From Lycorma delicatula (Eukaryota > Arthropoda > Insecta > Hemiptera > Fulgoridae): DNA of 64,000 nt. Location: positions 156,532,575-156,596,574 of the forward strand of contig NC_134455.1 in NCBI RefSeq assembly GCF_047948215.1, read 5' to 3'. Of the stretch, positions 1-12,300 are shown in pieces. A program made the translations under genes and the position numbers. The notes under the pieces were generated by a model. It ran no database searches and was not told the DNA's origin. It saw nothing but the letters and a program-made list of their open reading frames with translations. How positions within the stretch are numbered: the first letter of the stretch is position 1; the number at the start of each line of letters is the position of its first letter.

Positions 1-539
1 TCATAATATATTCTTCTATACAAAAATGGAAAATTATAAAGAATATAAGAAATCATAAAATATGATTGGTCCGAACCCAGACTGCATAGTTAGAAGTAAT
101 AATAATAAAAAATTTATTTGGAGTTGTAAATTAAAACTGAACAGCTGAAATATAAGGATTAAATTTAAAAAAAGAGACAAAGAGAGTCACATAAGTTTGT
201 AAATGACATATTACAGTTATTACAAAACAATTTATGAATACAGTTTATGAATACTTTAATAAAAGAGAATCATTTAAATTCTTTTTATTGTAATACTTAA
301 ATTACTTACTTAAAAAAATCTGATGTGGACATCACATGGCTTCCTTGTATGCCTACTAAATTACACATACACATTTAAAAAAAATGAAAGTACATAGAAT
401 TTTATTTCATTAATAATTTTTAATATTTTTGTTCATTATTATTGAATTATTATTTATTGTAAAATCTTTTTTATAATCAGAGGTTAATAATTATTAATAA
501 GTCAATATATTTAAATTAAAAAAAAAAGTTAAAAAAAGG

Positions 540-975
540 AGATGAAGTCTCTGATTTGAATTGATGTGCCTTCCTCTGTAAGATCTAAATATTTCAGAAA
601 TTAAAATTTTATTTGGCTATAACTCTGGAACCAATGAAAATAAGTACACTTATGATATATTGTTAGAAGCTCTCAATCAGGGCTTATTTATACAATTAAA
701 AGTCCATAATTCAAATTTTTTTAATTTGGGCTTTTTTGGACACTTTTGGTTCAGTTGATTGCAATCAAAAGGGGAGGTGGTGCACAACTAGTCCTAAATC
801 CAAAATTTCAACATCCTATGGCTAATCGTTTTTGAGTCATGGGAGATACATACATATGTATGTTTGTACAGACATCACGCTGAAACTAGTCAAAATGGAT
901 TCAGGGATGGTCAAAATGGATATTTCTGTTGAAATCTGAAAACCATAATTTTTCACAATCACAATAAAATTTTGT
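540..975. repeat. Dispersed insect repeat, unclassified
   Basis: A block with base composition unlike its surroundings, from about gatgaagtctctgatttg to the tttttcacaatcacaat end. It contains the phrases ggctataactctggaacc, caatcaaaaggggaggtgg, gtgcacaactagtccta and a pair of tcaaaatggat copies. I recognise this wording as a repeat found many times in some insect genomes, but I cannot name the family or its exact ends. No ORF is seen. Confidence 0.5.
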
Positions 976-2986
976 TCATGCAGAATTAGTTTTTATGCGT
1001 TTATAAATTTCTAAACAATTTTTAAACAATTCTGTTTTAATGGAAGAAAAGAAATACTAAATCATATACACTCTTTTGATCACATAACAAACATTTTTTA
1101 AAAATATATCTAAATACCAGTGCCACATCTCATGGCATGGTAAAACTGTGCAGTCTCTGAAGATCAATTTAAAATGAAATCTAACTCATATCTAGGTAAA
1201 GGTTTTTGAATTTTCATTTTGAAGTGTACTGTAGCAAGATTTACAAACTGCTTTATACTTATTTTTATATGTTGATTTGTTATTATAGTTAATTATCAAA
1301 TTAATTATTACAGATATATTTATCAAACATCTTTTGAACATTTTTCTTATACTGATAAATGTGCTTCTGATTTTCTTTTGATGAAGTCTGTGACCATTCT
1401 CATGGAAGACAGTTGCACATGACTTCTGAGACCAAACTCAACCAAGAATCACAGTAAAAATAAGGTTCCTCAGCGTATAACAGGTAAAGTTTGGAATGTA
1501 GGATGATATTGTCAAAATGGAATTACCGAAGAAGGTCTTTGGTTGAATTTTAACATGGTATACATTTGATAATGCAGACTTGCAGAAACTAATTATTCAG
1601 TTTATTAAAAAATCTTTTCAAGCAAAGTTTTACTAAATTTGAGAATTGATATGAACTGACATCTCTGTACTTATCAATTTTTTTTTTGATATTATAAAAA
1701 GAACTTGTTGGTAAAGAAACAGTTGTTACACACTATACCGTGTATATTTTATGGTAATTTACTAGAACCGTTCTACTTTTTGCCGTTACTCATTATTGCA
1801 TTGGATTGGCAGGCGGATGTTGGTATGGGGGAGGCAAAAACCATAACCAAAACAATACATATTTCTATTTATAATTCTGAAAGCAAGTATGACTCATAAC
1901 AGCTATAGACAATATTATTAACACAATATCCTTTGCATAATTAAACCACTTTATTAACATATAATTTCATTATGTAGTACTCTACTATTCAACACATTAA
2001 ACTAACAACCTACCTATTTTTTTATTTCTTACAATAACTATGATTTCTTTCAATTTCCTATTGAAACTGTATAATTTGATAAAAACTGTTTAAAGCTGAT
2101 CAATTACCAACTTTAAGTCATTTTACTAATAATATCTAAGAGTACTAAAGGTATTTTAAACAAAAACTGTTTATGGTAATGACTAATTCAACATATTAAG
2201 GAAATATATTTTATATTCAATTAATATATGCATGCATAATACCAGAAAGCCAAGACTGATTAAAGTTGATGTTTTTGAATATGACAGCTGACACTGATAC
2301 CATACATATAAATCACATCCCTTCCATGATGTCAAGCTTCCAAAGAAATACATTTTCTCCAAACATTACTGTCACTAGCAAATATGATTAATGTTTTGCC
2401 TTTCCAAATAGCAGATAGACAGTTCCAAGGCCTAAGTGGATCAGTTACATTTTAATTCTAATAGCTCTTTGATCACTTCCTAGCCATTATTCAGTTTTTG
2501 CATCCTAATTTAAAAAAACAATGACTTCTAGTAATCCAAAAATGTAAAAGCTATAGATACACTCACTGCATAAACAATGGATTCAGTTGCTTAGATATCA
2601 ACAAGTATGCACTAGATATTGAATTTTTCAAACATCATAGAAATCATCGACCATATGTATCAATCAGCACCTACACAATGAACTTCCACCAGTAATTAAC
2701 TGTTTTTATATGGGAAAAAATAATATGAGGGATTTAAAAGAATAGAGTAAGAAATGCATTCTTTAATAATATTTATACTATTGAAGTATCATCAACAGAA
2801 CATCTGCTGGGCTAACGACAAAGCAAATTAAAAAATGTGTACATGATTAGCTCTAGCAATAAAATGAAAGTAAATAAGCATTCCATTTTGTTATTCACAC
2901 AATAGGGGAAAAAAAATAAATATGAAGACTAACTGTAAAAAATAATGGGGTTTTATGTTTTAATATTTAATTACGTTTTTTAATAT

Positions 2987-3012
2987 CTGATGAAGTAGTT
3001 ATCACTACAAAA
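2987..3012 (+). ncRNA. Hammerhead-ribozyme-like core, probably decayed
   Basis: Contains CTGATGA (2987-2993), then a 5-bp stem GTAGT-TATC-ACTAC (2995-3008), then AAAA where a working hammerhead has GAAA. Penelope-like elements are known to carry hammerhead motifs in their terminal repeats, and PLE pieces are common in this window. The G-to-A change in the core should abolish cleavage. Stem I and III partners are not clear. Confidence 0.3.
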
Positions 3013-3146
3013 GCACTTGTAGTATTAAAAAAATAATAGGTTTATAAATAAATATTAGACAACACATCTTCAGTATTTTAAAGAGAAGGAAAGTAACCTA
3101 TGAAAGAAGTGAAATGTGAAAGGTATGAAGAACAAATAATACTCAC

Positions 3147-3347
3147 TTGCATTGGTCATCAAGGAGGCAAAGCAAACCACTAGGTTTCCCTTCTATAAGT
3201 TGAAGACATGCTGTGTTATCAAGAAATTCAATATCACTCCAACGAATACCTTCTTTCCAGTATTCTTCTTGCTCGTACTTGAAAACATGTTGATTGAAAT
3301 AATACTGTAGATGTTCATTTGCATAGTTGATGCAAAACTGTTCAAAA
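3147..3347 (-). CDS. Myo9: Myosin-IX exon 9: relay helix region
   Basis: One base completes Ser527, then 66 codons plus two bases (residues 528-593): [55 protein letters not shown], then [23 protein letters not shown] is the conserved relay helix. Acceptor TTGTAG|T and donor TGCAA|GTGAGT. It is the last exon found; the split codon AA would be completed by an exon to the left of the window. Confidence 0.94.
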
Positions 3348-6300
3348 CTACAACATAAATTATGAAAGAAAATTAATAACCATTTTGAAATAAAAAAATA
3401 TAATGAATCTTGTTCAAACGTTTAATTTTTTAAGAGTGAACATTGTCTAAAAAAGATATAAAAGTGAGCCATTATAAATTTACTAAGAAAAAAATCACTA
3501 ATTTTGCTTGAGACACCAAGTCATAATATTAACAGACAAAACAGAAAATGAATGCATTTACATGCAACTACACAACATTATAAAGACTTGTAAGAGTCCA
3601 TAAAATTTGAAAAAGAGAAACAAAAGTGAGTCTAAAAATTCATCTTTAAGAAAATTGGTCCAATAAAAAATGAAAGTAAAATGTTCACAATTCATAAATG
3701 AAAAAAAGGAGTTAAATATAAATAAACAAACAATAATAAATAAAATTAATTTATGAGAAATAACATAGTCAACCACATACATATGAAAGGATGCTATATT
3801 GTTCCTTGAAGGTAGAAAGACACAACCAACAACAATAAAGAAACCTACATCCCTGGTATAAGCAGTCAAACTGTAATTTGTTTATTGCCACCACTCTTAT
3901 CATAATGATTTGAAATCGATTTTAATACTCCCACCTTGTATATGAAATTAGAATAACTGGATTTTTATATTTTTTAAACTATTACTAAACTGAAATTCAC
4001 TGTACAGATTATACTAAAAGATATGAAAACTGTTGATCAAGTATCTCAAACTATCAAGAATGTAGTTCATAATTGTAGAAATATAAGTGGAATATTGCAC
4101 CTAAATAAATTTATAACTCAAAACATAAAATTCCAGCGAGTTAATATGACTGCATCACTTTAAAAACATCATGGTGAGAAGTAACTACAAAAATATTTTT
4201 TGAATTTGAAAATCATCTGCAATAATAATGCTAGACTGTACACTATACAAGCACAATATTTGGTGCTTAGTTTAATCTACTTCCTCACCTTCAAAGGTAC
4301 ATTGGAGACTCATTTAACTGGACACAAAAGCAAAAACTATAATATAAGTGGGATGGAGTGAATAATATGTACCTGTTCCTTGAATCACTTGGTAACTGGA
4401 TGCTGTTAATGGTCAGTAAATGTTTTCCACTAAAAAATTCCTATAATTTTAGAAAAAGATGGTATCAGATCAAGCCTGTGCAGAGAATGAGCCCATACTT
4501 CGAACTGATATTTTTGACAACTGTTCTGCTATGTTTTGAGCAACATGAGAAACATGTAATTGAGGGGCAGCTGTTTCACAATATTTATAATTTTTTCTCT
4601 CTAGTTTCTGAATTGTATGCCATGTTTTAAGGTTTTGCAGCTGTACGAGTTAAATTAATTGTGAATTTTCTGTCATGAAAAATGTGTAGATCAACACAGC
4701 TTTCATTCATCACTGATGAAAGATGGGTGTCCAGATCTCACTTTATCATGTATGTTTGTTCTTTATTTATTAAATAATTGATACAATTCAGCACTTTTTC
4801 CTTGTTCTTCACATCTCCATACACGTCAATTAGCTCTTGATGAATTTCAGTCGGGCAAATGTCTTTTGCATTTAAAAAACCAAATCACCAGTAACAGATC
4901 AAAATGGATCAGTTTGATGATTAACAAGGTTAACAAAATGCTACTGAAAAATAATACTTTACAGATTAGTGAGCTTGGAGGTAACAAATATCACAGAAAT
5001 TATTCGACATGTTCCCTACCGGGTTTGCATTAAGTGCTAACTTGTGTAGTTAATACATACAATTCTTACTTTAAAGATGATCCTTATATTAACATATGTT
5101 AAGTAATATGTAATAATAAGTATATAATATATAAATTCAATGATTACCGTCAGAGCAAAGCGATAACAAGTAATAATTTCATTGTAGAAATACATCACAG
5201 AAATGTAGCTTTATTATTATAATAACTGTTAGGTGTAAAATTTAATTTTTCCAGTAAAATAATTACAAGAAAATATGCATTTGCAAATTTCTACATGAGG
5301 TCATACATCAATTTCAGAACTTAATTATATTAGATTTTTATTAAATATTATAGACAGTTGATTTTAGGAATAAATAACTCAACAGTAGCTTAATTTTCTT
5401 AAATCATACAAAAATTTAGCTTTGTAAGTTTTAGATTTATTGAATCTTTTAAAATATTTTTCACAAACTTCAATTTACTATTTATTTTTTTTTTTTTAGA
5501 TTAATTAAAACAAGATCCTGTTTCTAGAGCTCTGATTTCAAAGAGCTCATATTGGCTGACTAAAATTGAAATTGTGTATTTCACAGCTGGATAACAGTAC
5601 ATTTTTTATTACAATTTTACAAATTCATTACATCTAATTACTTTTATACTTGAAACAACCTGTTAATAAAGTTCACAAGTTATAATCAATAAAGTATACT
5701 TTTAAGAATCAGACTCTAAAATAATCTTTTTTTCAGATTCACCTAAAAATGTAAAACATTTAAAAGACTGTTAAGACTCAATCTACAAACACAAAACAGT
5801 ACAGGCTAAATTTTTATAAATACTATAAACATCGGCCCATTTCCACAATTAGATATTTATAATACATTAACTATATTTATCCCTTTTTAAACATTTTGTT
5901 TAAAAAGTAATTATTGTCATTATAAAATTTGTAAACATACCTGTTACAAAGTCCAAAATCTTCAAAACCAAATATATCAAGGACACCAATAGAATTTCCC
6001 TGATGTTCTCTAAGCGTATCCTTCTTTGAGAGTAAAGCATGATTTACTTGAAGCACAATCCAATCAAACAGAGCTCCGTATAAACATTTAGCCATTGCAT
6101 CTCTAGCTGCTATAGCCTATACAATTTTATGAAATAAATGGATCATCAAATACATTTCAATAAATAAAAAACAAAAATAACAATAAATTCTAAGTAACAC
6201 TAATTAAATTATCCCGTTTCAAACATTTGAATAAGTTTTCTACTCAAAAATGTTTAAACTGCCACTAAAATTACACAGTAATAAGTTTTGAATTTTTTAT

Positions 6301-9300
6301 CAACAAAAAAAAGATATTTAAAAAATTTTTATTCAACTTGTCTCAATCCTTTCCACACTGTTGACAATTATGAGTTGCTGCTGCAACTACTAGTCGGTCA
6401 ATTGTATACATGGCCACCTGCAGTTACCACGTAGCAGTTGTTTTGTTGTTAACTATTCACTTATATTTATTTAGATATTACTGATATTAATCTTTTTAGG
6501 ATTCATATTATATTCCCTGTACTGTTAATTATATTTTTAACTCTATTAATATTAATCCACCTAGTACAGAATACTGAGATAAGACATAGTACTTTTGTAG
6601 GATCCTGCATCCTCTGTCATGATTGAATTCATTTAATTAAACTGTATATTAAAAATACTGAAATAAACCATGCACATGGTGTAATATTTATTATACTACT
6701 GTAATATATTGAAAATGGTTATTAATTTATTATATGAGCGCTATCTTTTACTGTTTTTTTTTTTTTTTTTTTTAAGACTGTGTCCCTTAATTACAATCCT
6801 ACAGATAAAGAACAATTACATACTATTATCAGCTACAATATCCATAAAATTAAAAAACAAAAATCTACTAATATACCATTTTATCGATAAACAAAAATAG
6901 TTTACCAATTACGAGAAAAATTAAATGCAAAGACTCTTTTAAGAGTAACATCAGATAAGACAAATGTGTCGGTTATCATGACAATTGAAAAATATAATAA
7001 ATTAATGAAACAATATTATTGTTGATTATACATTTGAGGAAACCCGACTAAAAAATTTTGATGTGAAAATGTTTATTAAAAATACTTATTTTTAACCAAT
7101 TTTAACAATTTTTAACAACCAACAACCTCAACGACCACCACGACAACAACTTAAAATACAATTCTAGATACCATTTTTAACAGAGTTAACTGGCCTACCA
7201 AAAATTCATATATCAAACATTCCAATGTAACCTTCGATCAATTTTAAATCTGCTCCCTGTTATAGTGTATCCAAAATAATAAATAAAATGCTTAGGAAAA
7301 AAATGAATTTACCTTAATAGATTTAATTAAAAAAATTGTTACAGTTTTTTAAATAAATTAAAAAGTTAAAATGTAAATAGACACTAGAATGGTTAGTTAT
7401 GACATAACTAACATCTATCCAAGCATACTTACAGACTGTACCGTAGAAATAATAAGTAAATTAAAAAGTAACTAAGAAGATCCAAAATTTATTTAAGGTA
7501 TCACCATCATCTTAAGAAATACAGCAGGTGTACTGTGAAACTTATTCTAATCAAAAATAATGGAAAAGCTCATATAAATATGTCCTAAAATGCTTTGAGA
7601 TTTACGGCTAGTGAAAGAGTTTGCTCTGATTTCAGCTACCCTGGTGAAATGAGATCGTACTAAAATTTTTTGTATGTTATTAAGGGAGAATTCATGATTT
7701 CTTATGGTTTTTGATTTGAAAAATTGAATAAATTAGGTTCCAGAACTGTATCTACAGTAGTTTTTGAGAAATATGTGGTAAAAGAAACAAGGGTGAATCA
7801 AATATAAACGATAATTTTTTTATAAATTTATTCATTAATAATATACATAATTTATATCTCATCATTTCTCTATGTAGTCTCCTGCATGATCTGCATACAC
7901 ACTTTTACTAACAATTTGGAAACTTGAATAATCCTTGTTCATGAAAAGTCATCACCCAATTTGCCACGTACTCCTCGCTATCTTCATTGTTTTCGAATCG
8001 TTCCCCTCCAAATGATTCTGTCAAGGGTGCAAACAAAAAATAGTCACACGGGGACAAATATGGACTGTAGGGAAAGCGGTTGAGGGTTTCCCAGTGCATT
8101 TTTTCCAATTTATTCTTTGTTAAAATCGCAATGTGTGGCCTGTTCTTTGGTTTCAGAAGGTGGCTTCTGTTGACTGTAGCAGCTGGCAATAGCAAGCCAC
8201 ATTCACCTTTCGTTGATTGTGGAGAAAATCAATGAGTAAATCTCCCTTGAGTAAAAAAAATTGTTGCAAGAACTTTTCTGGGTGACAAGACAGGTTTTGG
8301 ATTTCACTGAGCAGCCCTCATCCTTTCTTTGCCACTCCTTAGTTGCCATTTTTGACTCTGGAGTGTAATGATGGACTCATATCTCATCAGATGTGCTGAT
8401 GCGCCTCAAAAAATTCTTGGTGAAATTGATTCAGAAGTCTCTCACAGATCTTCAACATGACCTGTTTTTGCCTGATTTCGCTCAATAACCTTGGAACCCA
8501 TCAAGCACTTCCAAAACTGATACCCACTTTTGACGTGATTTCTTCAACAGTGAACCTTCAATAATAAGCTCTTGAATGGCAAGGATGTTGTCAGATGGAC
8601 AACATATTGTATTAGTGTTTTAATCATTCGCAGGATTCCAGATCCCAAAACAATTAACATGACTTTTTGAATCATCAGGAAACAGGTACACTACCTAGTA
8701 TTCATACCAGCTATGAACAATCTGTCCGATACTGTTATGATGAAGTTATTATTGACGAAATTCGGGCATCAATACACAAAATCTTTCTAAGCAGATCGGA
8801 GTTTTGCATTTGATGATTTGAAGGAAACTTAAACAAAACAAGTTTTATACTTATCATAAACAGCCAGTTCAACATATAAAGCCAGTAGACTATCCACTTC
8901 ACTCGGAGTTCTGCAACTGGTGGAATACATACTGATAATTCTACAAGTATGTTTTGTTTATCAACAAGGCAAATTTCATTCGAAATGGTGTCAACTACGC
9001 AATGAGCATAAATGGGGAATAAATCCTCATGACATGGTGGAAGGAAATTTTCAACACCGATTTACCAACAATGTATGGTGCGGCCTTCTTCATAATCAGC
9101 TGTTTGGACCATTCATATTAGCTGGCCGTTTGAATGCTGAACTCTACTTGTTCCTCTAGCGCCGAGACATGAAATATACTTCTACAATGTCGTACCTCCT
9201 CACTTCTCTAGTGCTGTTTCTACTCACTTAAATCACTATTTCCCTGAGAAATGGACCAGTTGTTGAGGTCCACATTCCTGGATATCAACATCACCTGATC

Positions 9301-12300
9301 TAACACCTTTAGATTTTTGTGTCTGGGGATAGATGAAAAATATTGTATACAAAACAAAAATACATTCTGGTGAGGAATTAAGTGTCCGCATTATGGATGC
9401 AGCTGAGCAACTTAACAACAGCCCAGAACTAAAAAGCAGTATAGAAGCGTGCCAAGTAATGTATTGAGAATAGTGGGAACATTTTCGAACATTTACCATA
9501 AACTGGTTTGTATAATGCACTTTGAAATGGTGTACAGTTTCTAAAAAAAATTCAAATTTAAAAAATTTGTTTTTGTATCAACTTATCTTACACCATTTTG
9601 TTTAGAATTAAATTCTCTACAAGTTTTGTTTAATTTTACATGTTTATTACCAATTTAACAAAGTTAGTGTTTGTCAATCATAAAAGAACAGGGTTTTTAA
9701 TCCAAATTTTTCAAAAGCTATGACAGATACTAGGATAGTATAGTATAGAACAGATAGCAAGGACCTATTTCATTTGATTTTTCAGGAGAAAAAAAATAAG
9801 AAATCACTAATTCTGCCCCATTAATTAACGTCCTAATAATTTCCATATGACCTCATTTCATTGGGATAGCTGAAATTTGAGTAAAATCTTTCATTATTTG
9901 TAACTCGTAGATGAAACAGTTTAGGACATATGTTTATATGAACTTTTTCCACTATTTTCATAAGTAGAATACATTATGAAAGTCCTGGGAGAACTTTGAG
10001 GTCACTCTGTATATGTCAACAAAACTATTTTTAATTACAAATATTACACAAAAATAAAAAACATTATCTTACCAACAATTATATCAGATATATATTTACA
10101 GGATTTTGAGAATAAATTAGTGTACATAGACTAATTCAGTGATGCCATCACCATTCATACACATAAAGTTTTAATATTAACACGGCATATGTTGATCATA
10201 TTCTCATTATACATAATCCAGTAATAACCAATGTAGATCTAATAATATGAAACAGATTAAATTCCAATAATGAAAATTTAAAATTAAGATTTGAAATAGA
10301 TAATAGAATGTTAAATTATTTAGACGTCACTATTAAAATACACTGAAACATGGATATGATACTACTTTATTTAATAATATCATAAAAAACAACTGTCAAA
10401 ATATGATAAAATAACTGTTACAAACAATACATAATAAGACACAAAAAAGTGAAAACATATATAAAATACTTTTTTTTTTTAAATTCAAACAATTTATTAA
10501 CATATTGACCACTGAACTAATTAAATTCAATAATAACAATCAATCACAATCACACAAAAAAAAACTAATAAACAGTCAACATTTTCTGGAGAAAAATAAT
10601 AATAGAATTGAACGTGAACGTAGAACTAACTGAGAATATAAACTCCAAATTTGATTATTTAAATTCTAAAATTGAGGAGACAAATAGAAGGTTAAGTGAA
10701 TATACAATAAATTTTGACAAGGAGGTACAATACTTCGAAAAAGAATGTCAACAAAATTATAAAGAATTGAAGGAGGTGCATGATGAAGAGGTTAAGCAGA
10801 AACAGTTAAATTTTGAGGTTAGGTTTGATGAGACGGTTAAGAAAATTGTGGAGGTAAATGAAAATAAATAAAAAAAAAATACTTGATAAGATTGATGATG
10901 TTGAGAAACAGGCAGTACAAGAAGGAGAAAAACTAAGCTTATAATTACAAAAAATAAAAAAGAATTAAACGAAAGATTAGTTACATTAGATCAAAGTATA
11001 AATCACATTAGTAAAAAATTAAATGTTTGTGAATCAAATTTAGACAAGGTTTAAGTGATGTTGAGGGGGTTGAGACTAAAATGAATAACAAATTTCAAAT
11101 GTTTAAAGAAGAACTGGAATTAGATTTAGTCAATAAAAATGTTGGGAAGTGCAAGCGGAGATGGTACCAGAGTTCTACAATGAGCACAGGGAACCACATC
11201 CAAAAACATTTTTAGATCATCTAAAGATGAATTTTAAACAAAAAAGATGGAAATGGGAATACAAAATTGCAAGTATGAGAAGATATTTTAAAAGAGGATC
11301 CGAACTTTGGTTTGAGGCACACTATAGAGAATGGGAAGGGTTTGATGAATTTAAGGTATCATTTTTGAAACGATTTTGGTCAGAAGAGAAGCAAGAAGAG
11401 TTAAGAGGCAGGATAATGGGGGTTAGTAAGTTTATGGGTCATTACTAGGATGTACATAGTTACACAGTAAGGACTTACAATCAATCACAATATTTGGATC
11501 CGCCTATGCCGATTGCCACGTTTGTAAGAAGTATTGCAAGGCAGTTACCAGAAAATTTAAGACTAGTATTGTTAGCAGCACGGCCTGAAACTTTAGATAC
11601 ATTAGAGAACCTGATTATGGGATGGCAGGAGGACCAGAAATTTAATAATAGGAGTGAACACAGAGATTTTAGATATAATGGCGAGCAAAGTTATGCCAGA
11701 CATGATAAATATGAAAGGTATGATAGGAACAGATAAGGGCAAAAACAGAGAAGGTGTGGAAACAATAATGCGCAAAGTAGTAATAGAATTGATCAAAGCA
11801 GTAGTGGAAGGATGTATCGCAATGATAATAGCTCAAAGGGAGCAAGAGGAGACGGAGAGCACCAAAATACGAGAAACGGGGTGAGACAGCATTGAGGAAG
11901 GCTTGTTCAATGTTGTCAGAAGGTCTTAGGCCTATTAAAGAAAATAAGAGAGATTTTAATAAATCATAATTCTGGATACAGAAAATTAGTTTTAAGTGAA
12001 TGTTAGTTATAGTAATATTAGTATTTGTTGAGTATCAGAATGTTTTGTTTATTGTTGTTTTTGTTGTTATATCTAATATAACTGGTGCTTTTATGAAGAC
12101 AGTGAAATGTAAACAATTAAAGGTTATATTGTTATTAAATATTAAGTCAAATAAACCTATAATGTAGTAGAATTAAGAAAATATTATGTACCAGTAGATT
12201 AGATGAAATTTGAATTGATAAAAAAGAAGTTGTCAGCTTATAATAGAATGAAGAGAAGTATTTGTTTGTAGAATTTATTTTATTATGAATTTGTTATGTT

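Larger units (their letters stand above)
1..3146 (-). other. Start of myosin-IX intron 9, no exon found
   Basis: Intronic sequence left of exon 9. I searched the minus strand for the expected continuation of the motor (the NFPxATxxTLLxKF region and beyond) and found none, so the next exon must lie outside. Apart from the dispersed repeat at 540-975 and the hammerhead-like core at 2987-3012, it is plain AT-rich DNA. Confidence 0.6.
7498..10012 (+). mobile_element. Tc1/mariner-superfamily DDE element with long subterminal inverted repeats, inserted in PLE copy A
   Basis: The two flanks of this block are inverted copies of each other: 7540-7770 (for example ggaaaagctcatataaatat, gatttcagctaccctgg) and the complement of 9780-9985 (ggaaaaagttcatataaaca, aatttcagctatcccaa). 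Between them lies a plus-strand transposase relic and a secondary mariner insertion. The interrupted PLE frame resumes directly after the right flank, which fixes the outer borders to within a few bases. No exact terminal repeat or TA duplication could be read. Confidence 0.65.

Noticed and set aside
1705..1899. Short open frame on the plus strand
   Set aside because: It starts with TTG and has no recognised motif; not supported as a gene.
3558..3869. 103-codon hydrophobic open frame on the minus strand
   Set aside because: It lies in intron 8, has Phe/Ile/Leu-rich low-complexity content expected from AT-rich DNA, and shows no motif or neighbouring signal.
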